A stretch of 64,000 nt of DNA from Pampus argenteus (GCA_036937835.1 CM072877.1:17414001-17478000); one strand, 5' to 3'; numbered from the stretch's first letter, positions 1 to 13,065 are shown. Numbers and translations are program-made. Notes: generated by a model from the letters alone, not told the origin.

Positions 1-338
1 GCCTACTCGATACTGAAAGAACTGCAGAAATCTTTGTATTCATTATCCAAGCTAATAACTCTGAGTGTGTACATTTCACAATTACATAGTCATCATGATA
101 AACATAGGAGGATGTCTAAGAGTAAGTCTGTAAGTGGTGGGAAAAAAGGATATGAATTACTGTAGCTGAAGCATCCACTCAAAACCTCTTTGTTTATACA
201 TGCATTACATATATATTGTTATGAGATGTGGTGGTTTAGGCACTTCTCAACGTTGTGGGAACACACAAACACAGAATGGCTAAGCTGGTGTGTGATGGGC
301 GACAGAATGAGGACTGGCTCAGAGATCAGGATCCGTAC

Positions 339-494
339 CTTGTATTGCTTGGCGATGTTCTGCTTGTGGTTCTCCTCCACCTGCCTGAACTTGGTTTCCA
401 GACCGCGGAGCTGGACCTCCATCTTCTCCACGTACTGCAGGTCCCTCTGGGTCCGCTGGTCCAGCACCTGGATGGACTGGGTCATGTTCTGGAC
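339..494 (-). CDS. olfm1: olfm1 shared M exon 2 (coiled coil)
   Basis: Fifty-two codons, VQNMTQSIQVLDQRTQRDLQ through NHKQNIAKQYK, with a CCTCAG acceptor and a GTACGG donor. The heptad-like charged helix is the start of the noelin coiled coil that drives oligomerisation, and N-M-T is a conserved glycosylation sequon. In mammals this is the exon after which the Y (short) and Z (olfactomedin-domain) forms diverge. Neither downstream exon is visible in positions 1-338. Confidence 0.95.
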
Positions 495-3400
495 CTGAGG
501 TGCCATATGAACACGTTGGAGTGAGTAATGAAAACAAATCTCTTTTTTTCTCTCGGTGTAATTGGAGCAATGAGATGCAGAGAAAGTGAAACAGACTTTC
601 AATATGTTACTTTGGCTCGGCTTTCTTCTCGCAGTGATTCACAAACCCTGACATCAGGCCCACTAGTAAGGGGCCTCGCACACACATGATGCAAGTGCAG
701 AATGCATACTGTTAAGACATTTGTTTTTTCGAAAACTGTTTTGTCTCTATAGACTTGGCACATTTTCTATTTATTCGGGGAGCGATCCGTTGATTTTTTT
801 CTTTTGGCATCTTGTATAAATCATCTGACTGTTCTACATTGGGGGATTATCTCTATCCTTGAATAAAAGGATTTTTTTCATAAATTTGCTTAAATGTTTC
901 CTTTTGTGTAAATGGGGTAGCCTTAGCTTCCAGTCTATGGGTATTGAGCTATGTTGCATCATTAGATGTGTTGTGTTGTATGTGTGAAGCACAGTAGAAA
1001 CTCACACACACACAGTGAGTGTATAGCTGCCTCCCATGATGCCTGTTGGGTTTCCAGGGAGCTCATTAGAGTATGATTCCTATTCTTGTCCAACGGGCAG
1101 AGAGGTGATTGGAAGATCAGAAACATGGGAGAGCTTGTCTTTGTCTATTTTATGTGAGGTAGGTGGAGGGGAGTAAAGGTGGTTACTCTTGGCAATGTAT
1201 GACTTTTGAATGCTAGGTTCACGTGTTGCAGAGGAGTTAAGCGGTAATTACCTTCTCTAACAGCTGCCTCAGTTGTTTGGTGCGGGCATCCCTTGAGCAC
1301 ATGGACTGCTGGGGCGCCACCACGGTGCAGACACACCTTCCCTCACTATCCTGGGCTGAACTGTACACCTGCCATGATTCCTCTGGGTTTGCTGGCAACA
1401 CCTGAGGACAAAGATAAAGATAAAGTAGAGAAAAAAGGGGGAACAGTTGGAGGAAAACAGCTCAGTCAAAAACAGAAAAAAAAGAAAAGTTGACACTTCA
1501 CCACAAAAATACATTGATGTTTGTCTGTGCAAGATGCTTCTGTGCTGTTTGGACTTTTAGTGCAGCCAACTGTGCCCATTTGATGCTAAAGCTGTGTTGC
1601 ATTTGCATCACCATCTGGTCATCATCAACCACCCGGCTCCACCCGTTTTGCAGCATCATACTGTATATATTAAAGTCACACAAAGGGTAGATGCAACTTC
1701 TGTTATTCAGTGGGTTTGGATGTGTGTGGAAGCTCACAGAGTGTCAAGTGTGTTCGAGAAAGAGACTAAAACTCCAGTTACTAACCTGCTGATCTGATCA
1801 GAACAAAGATATTCATCACTGCATCAGCAATATAAATAAATAAATAAATCAAAGCAGAGACTTGATGATTGATTCAATTAGTGTGAAGGAGTGAGTTCAC
1901 AAAATCTAAAAAAGGAGCTTGCGGCAACTGTCAGTCAGCTGCAGTTTTTTTTTTTTAACTAAAGGATGTGCTGACAAGAAGAAAAATCAGCATGAAGCAC
2001 CTGTCGTGATACGTCAGTGTGTTAAAACACTGGTGACTGACAATAAATGGCAAAATAAGTTCTACTAATGTAAAACTGCTTAACTGACTCGATTGCAAAT
2101 ATATATGAATATGAGACTAAATATCAGTTTATTGTATCTTATGATTTCACTATTTTATTTTATTTTATTTTTTTAATTTAATTTCCTACCATCCATTGTT
2201 CATATTTGCTCACAGTGTTATCCTGGTTATGAAGGCAGACCAGAGTCTCCCAGCATCCTGACGGAGAAACAAAGAACCGCTTCATCCTGACTCTATAACA
2301 GCACCTCTCATCCAGGCACACAGTGAAGGGAAAGAATGAGGTCTCCCACTGTTTCACTGCCTTCAAATCTACACCCCTTATTTCCCATCTTATTTATATC
2401 TGTGCCAGCAAAGAGAACCAACCAATAACTTCCCACTTAGTGCAGGCTACTCCTGTCGACTAGGCAGCAGCCCAGTGGCAGCTGGAGCATCATCAAACCC
2501 AGGAGGAAGATGCCTTTGGTGCCTTTTTTGAGACTTTTTAAAGCGCATCACCAAGTTGGACAAAAAAAAAGCAATTCTCCTCTTAATTAAGAAGCAAAAC
2601 GCATTCAAACGAGCGCATGTGTTTCCTGTTTATATGCAACAGCCGACACTCATTCAGAAAAAAAGAGGGGAAGAAATACAACCAGCTGCACTTACTCCTG
2701 TGCTCCGATCCGGGTACCCTCCCTGTGCCGCCGTGAGCTTGGTAGTATTGAGCCCCACCAGAGAGGGGAGGGTCTGCGACATCCAGTTGGTGATCATCGC
2801 CATGGTGCTGAGCACGACGCCGATCTTCAGCAAAGGCACCGACATCTTTACGCGCTGCTTGGACTTTATTCAAGCCGTCTTCATTCTACAGACTCCGGGG
2901 AGAAACAAGGGATGCGGGTCATGTTGCCCAGAGTAGCTTGTTGTTTCACCCGGGACTCCGGCTCGGTGGATCTTTTTTTGGACATCTCCAACAAAGCACT
3001 GACTGCGAACGAGTCGGACGCGATTAGTGTCGACCGAAACGGGAAGGTTTGGGAGATTTAAGAAAAAAAAATCTGCAACTGCAACACTTGATCCAGTGGT
3101 GGAAGATGATGGGGGGAAAAATGTGTGTTTGTGGGGGTAAAGAGATAAAAACCGAGAGCGGCTGCTGGACTCGTCCTCTGGATAGCTCCTCTGTCGGTGT
3201 TGTCCCGCACACTGGTGCCTCTCCGGTGCCCCGTTACTATTTCGTTCACGCCCGACGGTCCGCCTCCTGCCTTGGTGAGCTCTGTGATTAAGTGCCACTG
3301 ACTTCACACACAGGCTGCTCCAAATGGATGAGAGGAGGAAAAGGAGGAGGTACTACGGATCTATCTATATCACCAGACGCAATGATGTCAGCCAGGTTGA

Positions 3401-6400
3401 GGTTCGTTCATGGTAATATCTGGGACTGTGCCTGCTCCCCCCTTCCTCCCCCCAAGAGGGAATGACAATGAGCAGTGCGGCTGAGGTCAGTCTGAGGGGA
3501 TTATTCATATCGGACAGTGACATTTCTGTCTCCACTGACCCCCCCTCAAAAAAAAAAGGGAGGGAGGGAGGGGGGTCCTCTGCCATAGGATCAAACCTCC
3601 TCGGATCACACATGGTAAATCTGGCCTTCATATCAATTAAAATGTTCTGCACAGCACTTATGTCTAAATAAATGTATAAATGTATGCAGGTCGTCGCTTT
3701 ACAATGGCAGCGGGGTGTTAGGATTCAGAATATGTCTTATTGATGGCTTATTGGATGTCTTCAGCTCTCAACAGGAGGAGCTTTTAATTCGTGTGACTCT
3801 GGCGCCATCGTGCAGCTGATTTTGGCGTTGCTGAAATAATATATTTAAAAAAAAAAAGGTAGGGGCACATAATATAAAAATCTACTCCCTCGATTTCCAC
3901 TGACTTTATATTATATACATGGCATGTTATTGCACTAAATGTATGGAGATCAGGACATTGTGGGTGCAGTTATTGGAGTTTATTTTGTTTTTTGTGTTAA
4001 GAATGGCATGTTATACATCAGGGTTTCTTTATTTTAATAGTTTAAATATTCAGAAATGACTAATAATTCATCTGTCTGTCCACATCAACGTGTCCACGGG
4101 CAAAACAGCAGTACTGCATGATACATGAGGTCCTCAGAATAGCAAGAGTGCCACTATGTCCGCGGCTATTTCTGTCTGCTCCATAATGCATTTATCTGGT
4201 AAACGTAAGGAAAGTTTGGTTTATTTCTCTCTCCGTCTCTCTCTCCCGATTCTTTATGACCTTTTGAGGTGAGGGCTCACAGTAGTAATGGCTTCACAGA
4301 TTACTGTGAAGTATCAGCAGGGGTCACCTCACCACTGCGTCTAGTCTAGTTCTGCAATAGTGTGCAGTTCGGTGCAGCACGGCACTCTCTAATGACACAG
4401 CTTTCAAATGGATACTGTGAGTTTTCTAAGTGTTTCAATACACAAGTAATCAGAAGTTTACTCTAATGTAAAGAGTGTTATCAGGATCACAGGTGCACTG
4501 ACAAAAGATGATTGACTTAATGATCAAGTCAATGGAGATTAAAACCACAATCTTTAACTGGAATTGCGCTTCAACACTTATGAGTTGAAGAATCGAAGAA
4601 ATGAAGCTTTATCATTGTCTGCATGATCTCGAATGCTTTCTATAAAGAGTGTAGACATAACAAAAGCAGCACTTGCACACTTATCAGTTATTCAGCCTGA
4701 TATAATATCTCTACATGAATAAAACTGTGTCAGAGATGTTACAGATCAAATTATGTTGTGCTGCGCTGCACCTCCTGATTCATTTTCATTTTACAACATA
4801 AGACACAAATGACCGTCTTAACAAGAGCAGAGGAATAACGATTCATAAAGTTATATTATTTTGCATTATAGTGAACATGTGTTTCAGATTGTGTATATAC
4901 TGTATTACAGTAGAAGAACGATGCACACACACTCAGTACACAAAGTTAAAAAGTGTTCATGAAGTGGCAAAAGAGAAAAAAAATCACTTTTCCAGCCCGC
5001 AAGCGCACTACAAACTGCACCGCATCTCCACCTACTCCTCTTCTGCTCTTTTTCTATCTCTCGCCCCCTCAACCAACCATCCTAAATAATACATAGCTTC
5101 AACCCCAGCTGCCAATCACGCCACGCATATCGCATTCACCTCAACTGCATCTCAGCTTTTCACATACAACCGCATTGATTGATTTTTTGTTTTTGTTTCA
5201 TGCATTAAAACCTTTTAAATGTTTCAAAATGTTTAGCAGCGTAGACGTGTACCTGTTTGTAAATTCAGTTGTTTCATGTCAATTGGAAGCAATTCTTTTA
5301 ATGTGAAAATCCACAAAAAAACCAAAACCCATCAGCTGTGAGTGTAGTAATCTAAAACCTTTACATGCGCTGGTGCTTCACAGTAATTGATACCTGTTTG
5401 TAGCATTAGTTATGGTATGTAGGTTGCCATGGTGTCAAAGGGCCTGCTATAGCAATACCATCTGTTTTGTCAGGTGTCAGTGAGATGATGTAGGATGTGG
5501 GCCTGCAGCCATGGGGGAGCAACTAGGTGAGGAACAGATGCCGCTCTGGCTGCTTACTATTCTTCTCTGTGTGAACACCATGCAGAAGCCAAATCCTTCA
5601 GCGGAGGATAAAGGTGAAGGAATGCAGGCAGAATTAAAGAGCGAGAGCGTGCTACTAATCAGCCGCCTCTCGGCCAGATGTTCAGAAAAAGAGCCACTGC
5701 TCTGCGGTGTCTGAAACCGTGTAAGACTTTTGCAGCGAGGTGGTTAATGTGGTCATTAAAAGGGCATCATTGTTCAGCATCAAAGGTTGAGGCTGTAGTG
5801 TCTGGGTGGCTTTTTTCTGATGAGTAATCTGGTAATAAAAGGCTTCTAGATATACCTCTTTTTATTTTAAATCTCCAAACAGAGATGAAATGTGAGGCCT
5901 TCCTACGATGAAGTATAGTGTATAAGGGCTGTATAAATAGAGCCTGTCGGTGCATCTTCTGCTTCTGTTCTCCTGGAAGGAAGCGGACAGACAGGCTGAG
6001 GACAAATATCGACTTACCTTCAAGCAGAAGACACGCATGCACTCACTCAGGCCATAAAACGAGAGAGAGATGCTGCCACTGTATCGCAGGCCCTGACCTG
6101 CACAGTGCAGGACCCCGAACCCAAAGTGAAACACACTACTACCCCCTTTCCTCTGACTGATGGCTTCCATCAATCAGTGCACATAGCCTAATTGTTCCAT
6201 TGTGTCAGCATTTTTTTTTTTTGTGTGCACTCTGCTGCTCTGCTGTATGCCTGTTTCACATTCAGAATTTGCTGCATCAATGTAGAGAGAGAGATAAAAT
6301 CGCGCCAGTGATAGCCGTGTTGTAAGGTTACAGCATCGATCAAATTGGGAATCAAATTTCACATGAATGTCAAAAAGCTAAAAAAAAAAAAAAAAGAAAA

Positions 6401-7558
6401 AGAAAAAGCCCCAACTCACAGCACACTGACATTTCTCATAAATTTGCAGAAATCAATTTGCTGGCATATTTCTGTCAAGGCAATATTAACGTCAATATTG
6501 TTCTAACATGTCAAGGCCAACTGGATTTGTAGCAACCTACTTCCAGCACATTTTATTGAGTTTGTCACTTGAACAAGAGTATATCATGGACACACTGGGA
6601 CCACGGCTTAATTTATTGATAGTACCTCAATGTCATATTTGATTTTTTCTTTTTTTTTTTCCGTCTCCAATTACCAACCACAATTGGATTCACACAACAG
6701 TGAAGCTCATAAAATATGACTCTCTGTTCAAACAAGGGCAATTAAATCATCAAATCCTTCCACCCAGTGATGGCAGGGCCTGGCAATAAATAAACATGCT
6801 CACTCTTTCTCTCTCTCTCTCCCCCTCCACCATCATGCTGCTTGTGAGAATTTTTTAAAGGCAACAGTTTAATGCAACAGTAACTATTACGCGTTTTGCT
6901 GCAAATGGTCTTTTCAGATAGCAGGAAGTAATTACTGGTTCCAGTAAAGAATCACAGAGATGCATTTTTATTGACCAGTAATTTTGTTTACTACTGAGCT
7001 AGGTGGTTTTACATTGCTTGGACTAAATGTTCTCTTCCTCTCGCATAGACAACAGTAAGTCACATTGTGGTCATTGAGCATGCTCAAAACACCTTCTAAC
7101 AGAGACTGCATATGACTGTGGAGCCCTGAATTGAAACACCAAAGAGCAGCAGCCTTTTACATTTGATATAAAATACCCCTGAACTTGTTAATCAGACCAT
7201 TTACTAATGAGGGAAATTGACAGATCATGTAATATCCCCCTTAAATCTGTCTCATTTGTCAACCCCTGCAGTAAAGATACTGAAGCTCTACTGGATCTAT
7301 CCGCGCCCGTCAAGCACAATGTATTCACATCATGTAATCCCACCCGTTAATCTGTTTAAGAGGGGGTAGAAGGCTAATTCTTTTATACGAGGTAAGGCGG
7401 ATCTGGAGCCAATTAACCGCGGGCTCTAGCCTTTAATAAAGAAAAAAGGTGGAAAATGACCCCAAAACAAAACAAAACACAACAAAACCTACTTGGGTGA
7501 GTTCTGTGCCCATGAAGATGAGGAGAATCAGAGTCAGGAGCTTGCTCGCAGGCTGCAT
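339..7558 (-). CDS. olfm1: olfm1 gene (noelin-1/pancortin), 5' part, two alternative first exons; 3' part outside window
   Basis: Secreted glycoprotein of the olfactomedin family; noelin-1 is known to act outside neurons in neural crest formation, axon growth and AMPA-receptor complexes. Four coding exons are visible: type A first exon 7493-7558, type B first exon 2696-2845, and shared M exons 1252-1401 and 339-494. All are multiples of three and in phase 0, so A+M and B+M both stay in frame, as in the known A/B pancortin variants. The conserved protein starts (type B MSVPLLKIGVVLSTMAM), the CVCTVVAPQQSMCSRD segment and the coiled-coil RTQRDLQYVEKME segment identify the gene. The exons for the rest of the coiled coil and the olfactomedin beta-propeller lie below position 1. 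Teleosts often carry olfm1a and olfm1b; the window alone does not decide which this is. Confidence 0.93.
495..1251 (-). other. olfm1: olfm1 intron between shared M exons
   Basis: A 757-bp intron with no coding signal; AT-rich with a short CA stretch near 1003. Confidence 0.85.
1252..1401 (-). CDS. olfm1: olfm1 shared M exon 1 (noelin N-terminal domain)
   Basis: Fifty codons, VLPANPEESWQVYSSAQD through TKQLRQLLEK, with an acceptor after a T-rich tract ending TCCTCAG and a donor GTAATT. It holds three cysteines (CVC and SMC) of the noelin N-terminal region; in the family, N-terminal cysteines link subunits by disulphides. The exon is in phase 0 at both ends and is used by both A- and B-type transcripts. 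Confidence 0.95.
1402..2695 (-). other. olfm1: olfm1 intron between type B exon and M exon 1
   Basis: A 1.3-kb intron. It contains a (TAAA)n run at about 1833-1850 and a poly-T run near 1945; nothing gene-like was seen. Confidence 0.85.
2696..2845 (-). CDS. olfm1: olfm1 alternative first coding exon, type B
   Basis: Fifty codons starting MSVPLLKIGVVLSTMAMITN and ending DRSTG, followed by a GTAAGT donor. The N-terminus is nearly identical to vertebrate noelin type B. It carries an N-glycosylation sequon (N-T-T in GLNTTKL). The segment just before the donor (QGGYPDR) differs from the mammalian version I remember (GGGTLDR), so this stretch looks variable. The exon ends in phase 0 and joins directly to VLPANPEE in the next exon. 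CpG-rich sequence lies immediately upstream of the ATG at about 2850-3290. Confidence 0.95.
2846..7492 (-). other. olfm1: interval between the two alternative olfm1 first exons
   Basis: About 4.6 kb that is an intron for type A transcripts and upstream sequence for type B. Apart from the CpG-rich part next to exon B, I see no coding signal. Poly-A and CT-rich stretches occur at about 6380 and 6803-6825. Confidence 0.7.
2850..3300 (-). promoter_or_regulatory. olfm1: CpG-rich region, likely olfm1 type B promoter/5' UTR
   Basis: Sequence just upstream of the type B start is dense in CG dinucleotides (for example around 2990-3045 and 3165-3270), unlike the AT-rich surroundings. This is typical of a vertebrate CpG-island promoter. 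No TATA box or transcription start could be placed. Confidence 0.5.
7493..7558 (-). CDS. olfm1: olfm1 alternative first coding exon, type A (signal peptide)
   Basis: Twenty-two codons, beginning MQPASKLLTLILLIFMG and ending TELTQ, then a GTAGGT donor. The hydrophobic core is a signal peptide, and the ending matches the type A pancortin start that precedes VLP in the shared exon. The reading frame is open upstream to an ATG at 7726, so a longer start is possible; the methionine at 7558 was chosen because it directly precedes the signal peptide. The flanking sequence at about 7560-7990 is CpG-rich, suggesting its own promoter about 4.7 kb upstream of the type B exon. Confidence 0.88.
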
Positions 7559-7559
7559 C

Positions 7560-8060
7560 TCTTGCCTCCGGTGTGTTTGTGGACCAGCGGTCTCACATGC
7601 AGATCGAGTCCCTTTGCGTCCCCCCGCACAGCAGTCCTTTCCTCCCGGGTCTCTTTTTGCGCTGCAAGTCGCAAGGTGTATTTTTAAAAAAATTATTATT
7701 AGTATTATTATTTTATCCCTCAGCAACCCAGTATCAGAAAGCGACCGATGTGTTTGACGGAATCGTCTCTGTGCATATTCATTTCATATCGGTGGAGTCT
7801 ATCTCCGGTGCCTCTCCCTTTCGGTCTCCGTGGCCGCACTTATTTATCGCTGCGACGGACTGTGGTGAACATTGGGCTCAAGACGCGCATACGCTGTCGT
7901 ATACAAGGCTATAAACCTTCACTCTGATATTGCCAAAAGTTTACCTCCCCGCCTTAAGCTGCCGTGGAAGCTGCCGATGGGAAAAAAAAAAAAAAGAGAG
8001 AGTGAGAGTGACGGCGCTGTTCATGGTGCTGAAAACGGAAGTTGCATCGCAGAAAGAGAG
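7560..8060 (-). promoter_or_regulatory. olfm1: CpG-rich region, likely olfm1 type A promoter/5' UTR
   Basis: CG dinucleotides cluster directly upstream of the type A start (7560-7990), while flanking DNA is CpG-poor. This is consistent with an independent upstream promoter. The transcription start is not determined. Confidence 0.45.
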
Positions 8061-8683
8061 AGAGGGAGATTTAAACTGGCAAGCGGACAGAAATGAAAAA
8101 AAGAGAGAGAAAGCTTTTGATTTGTTTTCCATGTACAGAAATTTAAGTCCAATATTGATTCAATTAAACTATTTCATGATGGTGAAAAAAGTTTTTTTGA
8201 ATGAAATTACAGGATAATTTATAAATCTAAAAGTATATATATTTTTTTGGTCTGACAAATATTAAAATAGATATAATAGAATATTAAAGTATATTGAGGG
8301 CTTTAGTAAAGGCTGGGCTGTGTGATTATGATTACTTCCACCTGTCAAAGCAGGAAAAGCACAGGTTAAATTAATAACATTAATGATGCTGTAACAAGCT
8401 AAACCCACACAGGTGATTTTAATCATTTTACCTCTTCACAGGACGATGTGTGACACTGCAGCCTGCGTTTGATGCTTCTCTCACTCACCTCTTAACTTTG
8501 TCAGTGGAAACTGCTGAAATGCAGTTACAGACCAATCAAACGGCAGAACAGTGCTTTTTCAGTGCTATGTGCTATATGTGTTTATCAGTGTGTATTGTTT
8601 ACCGGTGGTGTCCACCATGCAACCTCAAATATATGAAGTCCGGTGACCTCATGTTATTCCCATCAAAGCTCCACCAACCTTCT

Positions 8684-8723
8684 GGTCTCATCAGCCAGAA
8701 TAATTGAAGACGCCTGTATGGGT
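8684..8723 (+). repeat. 40-bp dispersed repeat, copy 1
   Basis: Matches 34430-34469 on the same strand at 34 of 40 positions, with the shared core ATCAGCCAGAATAA. This is probably the surviving part of an old interspersed element; the flanks are not alignable by eye. Confidence 0.6.
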
Positions 8724-8751
8724 TGGCAAGGCCTTTAGATGGAGCTGCTGC

Positions 8752-8801
8752 TGTGTGTGTGTGTGTGTGTGTGTAAGTGTGTGTGTGTGTGTGTGTGTGT
8801 G
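8752..8801. repeat. (TG)n microsatellite
   Basis: Fifty bases of GT dinucleotide repeat with one AA interruption; a second shorter GT run lies at 8921-8941. Confidence 0.97.
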
Positions 8802-9198
8802 AACATGATATTACTTATATCATCTCATTGTGAGGTCTCATTCCCACGTAAATCATTCATTTTATGGTGAAGACTCTGTTTAAAGGTCAATGTAATGTCC
8901 TCTTAAGTAAGTAATGGAGATGTGTGTGTGTGTGTGTGTGTCAGCTCAGTTGTATCCTTAGTGTGCCTAGAGCGACTGTATGTAGAAATACTACTTTGAT
9001 GCTTAGTAAGCACTCTGTGTCTGTGTGGGCAGTATAGTACTTATTCCATTGTGAATGTCAACAATAGGCTCTTAATTGGATGGCCATGTGGTTCTGAAGC
9101 AGTTCTGCTGCTGGCTGCCTGTGACTGTCTGAGTCACACTATACACTAATAACTCAGTGGCCTGTAGATAGACTCTAGCGTTGAGTTGCAAAAATCAC

Positions 9199-9287
9199 CT
9201 GGGTAATGGTATCGGAGAGTTTATATCTGTATTCTCTAATATGCGATCCCATTTGTCTGTTAGCAGATCTTTGGCTCGTCTTTGCAC
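9199..9287 (-). CDS. candidate exon of an unidentified minus-strand gene (29 codons)
   Basis: An 89-bp segment with a good acceptor (pyrimidine-rich TTACTTCTTTCAG) and a donor CAG|GTGATT. In the open frame it reads VQRRAKDLLTDKWDRILENT, then DINSPIPLP. It is charged and helix-like and ends with two bases of a split codon. It joins in frame (phase 0) to the candidate exon ending at 13614. I do not recognise the family, and no downstream exon could be fixed. It could be an exon of a small coiled-coil protein gene, a non-coding transcript, or chance. Confidence 0.35.
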
Positions 9288-10432
9288 CTGAAAGAAGTAA
9301 GAGAAGGTCAGCCTGAGAAGCCGGATCATATTCACAATGTAACAGCAGGATAATCTAAGGTAATGAGTTAAAGTGCATGACACTTGCTTTGTGCGCCTCT
9401 GATTGCATTTGCAGTCTCCACTGATGCTTTCAATCCATTTTGTAAAGTTGAATGTATACGTGCACACAGGCACGGATGCATGTGTTTTTGCATGCTGCTA
9501 GGAGTGCTATGAACTGAGTTACAGCTCACTCAGTGAGGATTTGATTACGGGGCAGAGTAAAGAGATCTGTGAGTAAGTGGAATGCTAGACATAAAGAGGA
9601 ACATTTGTTTGTCAGCAGGAGTCCTCCCCTGCGTAGTGGTACACAGCCCACCACTGGACTGCAGGAGACACGTCTCAATGGCACTTTGACCAGTAATAAA
9701 GTTTGTCTTGAAAGCATGAAGGAACATTGAGTCCCAGTCAGGACCGAAGACCCTTTAATGATCTCTGATTAAATGTTCTATTATGAAGAAACAGCTGTAA
9801 ATGGAAGCAGGACACATACACTGTGTTTGATTATCTTTGGATGTTTAGAGCTTGCATGTGAGGGAAGATTCACCAGCTCATTTTTTTGTTGCAAAAGTAA
9901 GAATCCAGTTATGGTGACAGGTTTGATTGTTCTGAGCACACTTGGTGAAGTGAGGACAGAAGAAGGCGTCTTCTCACTTTCCGAGCAAGCAGAAAGAGAA
10001 CCGTGATGAATGAAAAACAATCAGAGATACTGAATGTCAACACAGGAAAACATGAGATGATGGAGCACCGCTGTGATTTGGAAGAATTCGATGAGAAAGC
10101 TGTACAAACAGAGAAGAGCCGAACAGGGTCGCTCATGTGGATATTTCTCCTCAATATTTATTTCCTGGCCATTGAGCTCGAAATACAAATTCCTGGGTTG
10201 TCTTGTTCGCATGCAGATGTATGTAAAAGCTCTTCATAGCAGGTGCCTCTTCTCACTCTCTTTACTTCTTTTCATGCTTGAAGAATTAACTCAAAAGTGG
10301 AGATTTGGCATAGTTATCCAAATTTCACAGAAAAATTGATTAACCTTGCAAAATGTGTGCTCATTTGAGAAAGGCCTAGTTCTTTCAAAAGTTCAGTTCT
10401 TTTCTTTTATGCAGTTAGGTGTTGAGAGTGAA

Positions 10433-10467
10433 GTGTGTGTGTGTGTGTATGTGTGTATGTGTGTATG
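10433..10467. repeat. (TG)n/TATG microsatellite
   Basis: GT run interrupted by GTAT units. Confidence 0.9.
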
Positions 10468-13045
10468 TGAAAGACAGAAAGAGGGAGGGGAAGCGAGGGT
10501 GCAGGACATAGAGAAATGGAGTAAAAGAGCACCAGTTTAAATTTAGGTCCTAATAGAATTTGTGTCTTTCCTCTCAGGCACGCCGCCATTACTTCCCTCT
10601 TTCATCACTTTCTCTCCCTGTTCTCTCTGCAAGGTTGATGATACAAATAGAAATTAAAGATATGGTTCAAACTACTATTATGTCTTAGTAATGCTCCGTT
10701 CATTTAGTTCTCTACAGACTCATTCTGGATGGGTCCAGGCCTTGATCAGTTCTGCATTACCAGGAAAGGCTCCATAAACGTATGACTTAGCAGCACCCTG
10801 CATGTTGATCTTGAGTCTGTATTAATACACTGGATAATCAGTCTATCAGCGTTAAGCCATCCAACCTTGAGAGGATAAAGGAGAAAGAGTGTGAGAGCTG
10901 TACAGAGAATGGGAAATAAGAAATGGAGAGAAAGGAGAAGAGAGAAGGGAAATAAAAGAGAGCATAAAAGAACAGCAGTAAAGGGGACTGAGATGACGAG
11001 ATGTAAAAGCTGATTATAACTCATCTATCTCTGAAATAAAACTAACAAGTGTTTGTCAGTTTTAGAAGAGATCTGACAAGCATCCCTTATGAAATTACCC
11101 TTGAAAAGAACTCACACTTCTGTGAAACAAATTGCGCTTATTGAGTTTTATACACAGTAGTTGGCATTTTATGACACAGCAGATATTCAAGGCCTTTGCA
11201 GTAATCTGGGAAAATATATTATCATATATTTGGATGAATAAACAAAAAAGAGTTAGTTAAACATGGTTAGGTGTGGAGTGATACAGCCATCTACTGTGAG
11301 TCATTAGATGCAATCATTGCTTTTCCGTCTGAGGTATATTAGATTGTGTTTACAGCGTCAGGTGCACCCAATGAGGCAGATACCTCTCCTACATACTGCA
11401 GGATGGTAATGTCACTAGACACTCTGCTGGAGCAATTCAAGAGCGGTTTTATCGATGTCGAGATGAGGTCAAACACATTATACAGCTTCTCCAATCACCA
11501 GATCCAAAAATCATTAAATCTTTATGGGAAGTTCGGAATCACAAAGTATGAATTAGATAGTTAACATCTAACCTCTCTGACCTAACCTCGTTCATCAAAA
11601 AACTGGAGGCTTTTCTTCTCAAACACTGGAATAATATCTCAACATCTTTAGGCACTAACGAAACGCTTCCCCTGAACAATATTTTTCCAATTATAGCTTA
11701 GATTTCTCCACATATGGAAGGAGTGTGCATGGTGCTCTATAAAACTAATACTTTCTATCCAAAGCGTTTGGAGGATGATGTCTTTTAAAACATTTTTATT
11801 GCCTTTTTCAAAACCAAAAACATGTTTGAATAGATGAAACGTCTATCTGCTCTAACATAAGATACAAATGTTAGCATGCCCTGCTGACGAGCTTCAGTGT
11901 TGATGACTATTTTCAGTTGTTGCCAGGTGCTTTTTTTCTGAAAAGTCGCCAAATCCATTGATAAAGATGCCAAATAGACAACACTGACCATCCTGCTACC
12001 TACAATAGTACACGATACTGCAGCTATCACTCAGCCCAGTTGATGCATTTGATAAACACTGAGACATACAACCAAAACATATATGCTAAACACAAACACA
12101 ATAATTAGCTAGCTAGCCATATGGGAAAATTTGCCGGCTTTTCTTTATTTCCTGTGTAATCAAGAATCCGTTCTTTCATAAATTATTAAGAGTATGGAGT
12201 GGTAAATCTGCCACCTTTGATAACTGTCGACAGTATATATACATGTGTGTCCTGTGCGTGCACAGAATGCTTGACACACGTAGCAACAGTAACTAAGGAG
12301 GAGGTGGGACTTAGCAGTTTTCTCTACCACCTGCCCCAGAATCCATCTTTTGTACAGCTGCAGGTATTGAGGCAGGTACGCTCTGATTGTCTCTGAACCC
12401 TCGCCATTTGTTTACAGTAAACACAGGAAACCCGGGGCCTTGGGGTGAAGAAGACTACAGGCCAGCCCTCAGGCCCTGCCTTTGATTCACTGACTAAGCA
12501 CTGTGATTTGACTAATGCAGACGTTTGCAGCAACAGCACCAAATCTTAAATTGACAGATATCATGTATCCCACACATACACTTTCTTGCCATAAATGCAC
12601 CCGTTCCAAAAAAGATCCAGACACATTCACTTACTGTAGATGCTCTTTTTATTTAATGCTTCCGGTCTGATACACTGATGCTATGCACTGCTCACAGCCA
12701 CGCTGTCAAACATATTTACAGCTGAGTGACTGTATGGGCTTAGAAGGCTTGAATGTGTCTATATCAACCTATTTAGTTTCCCAGCGTTTCCATTCAGTTT
12801 GCTGTCTTAACCCTCTATTAAACCTAAAGTTTGTGTATTTCTTCCTTCGTGCCTTAATTATCTGTTCCATTTATTTCTCTATTCACCGCGTCCAGTGTCT
12901 GTGCAGAGATATTATGGTCTCCACTCAGACTGTGCAGTCTGTATCCATGTTTTTCACTCTCTGAATAGGCTGCAGTGCTTTTTGTGTGTGTGTTGTTGCT
13001 GGGGGGATTATGTCAGCGTACAACTGTTATGGTTCTGATTTATAC

Positions 13046-13065
13046 GTGTGTGCGTGTGTGTGCGT

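Noticed and set aside
2556..3307. Long open frames of 126 and 145 codons on both strands near the olfm1 type B exon
   Set aside because: They overlap the type B exon in other frames or its CpG-rich 5' region; composition is biased and no family is recognised.
11346..11564. 72-codon plus-strand frame (starts MFTASGAPNEADTSPTYCRM)
   Set aside because: No splice support, no recognised family, and the surrounding sequence has stops in all frames.
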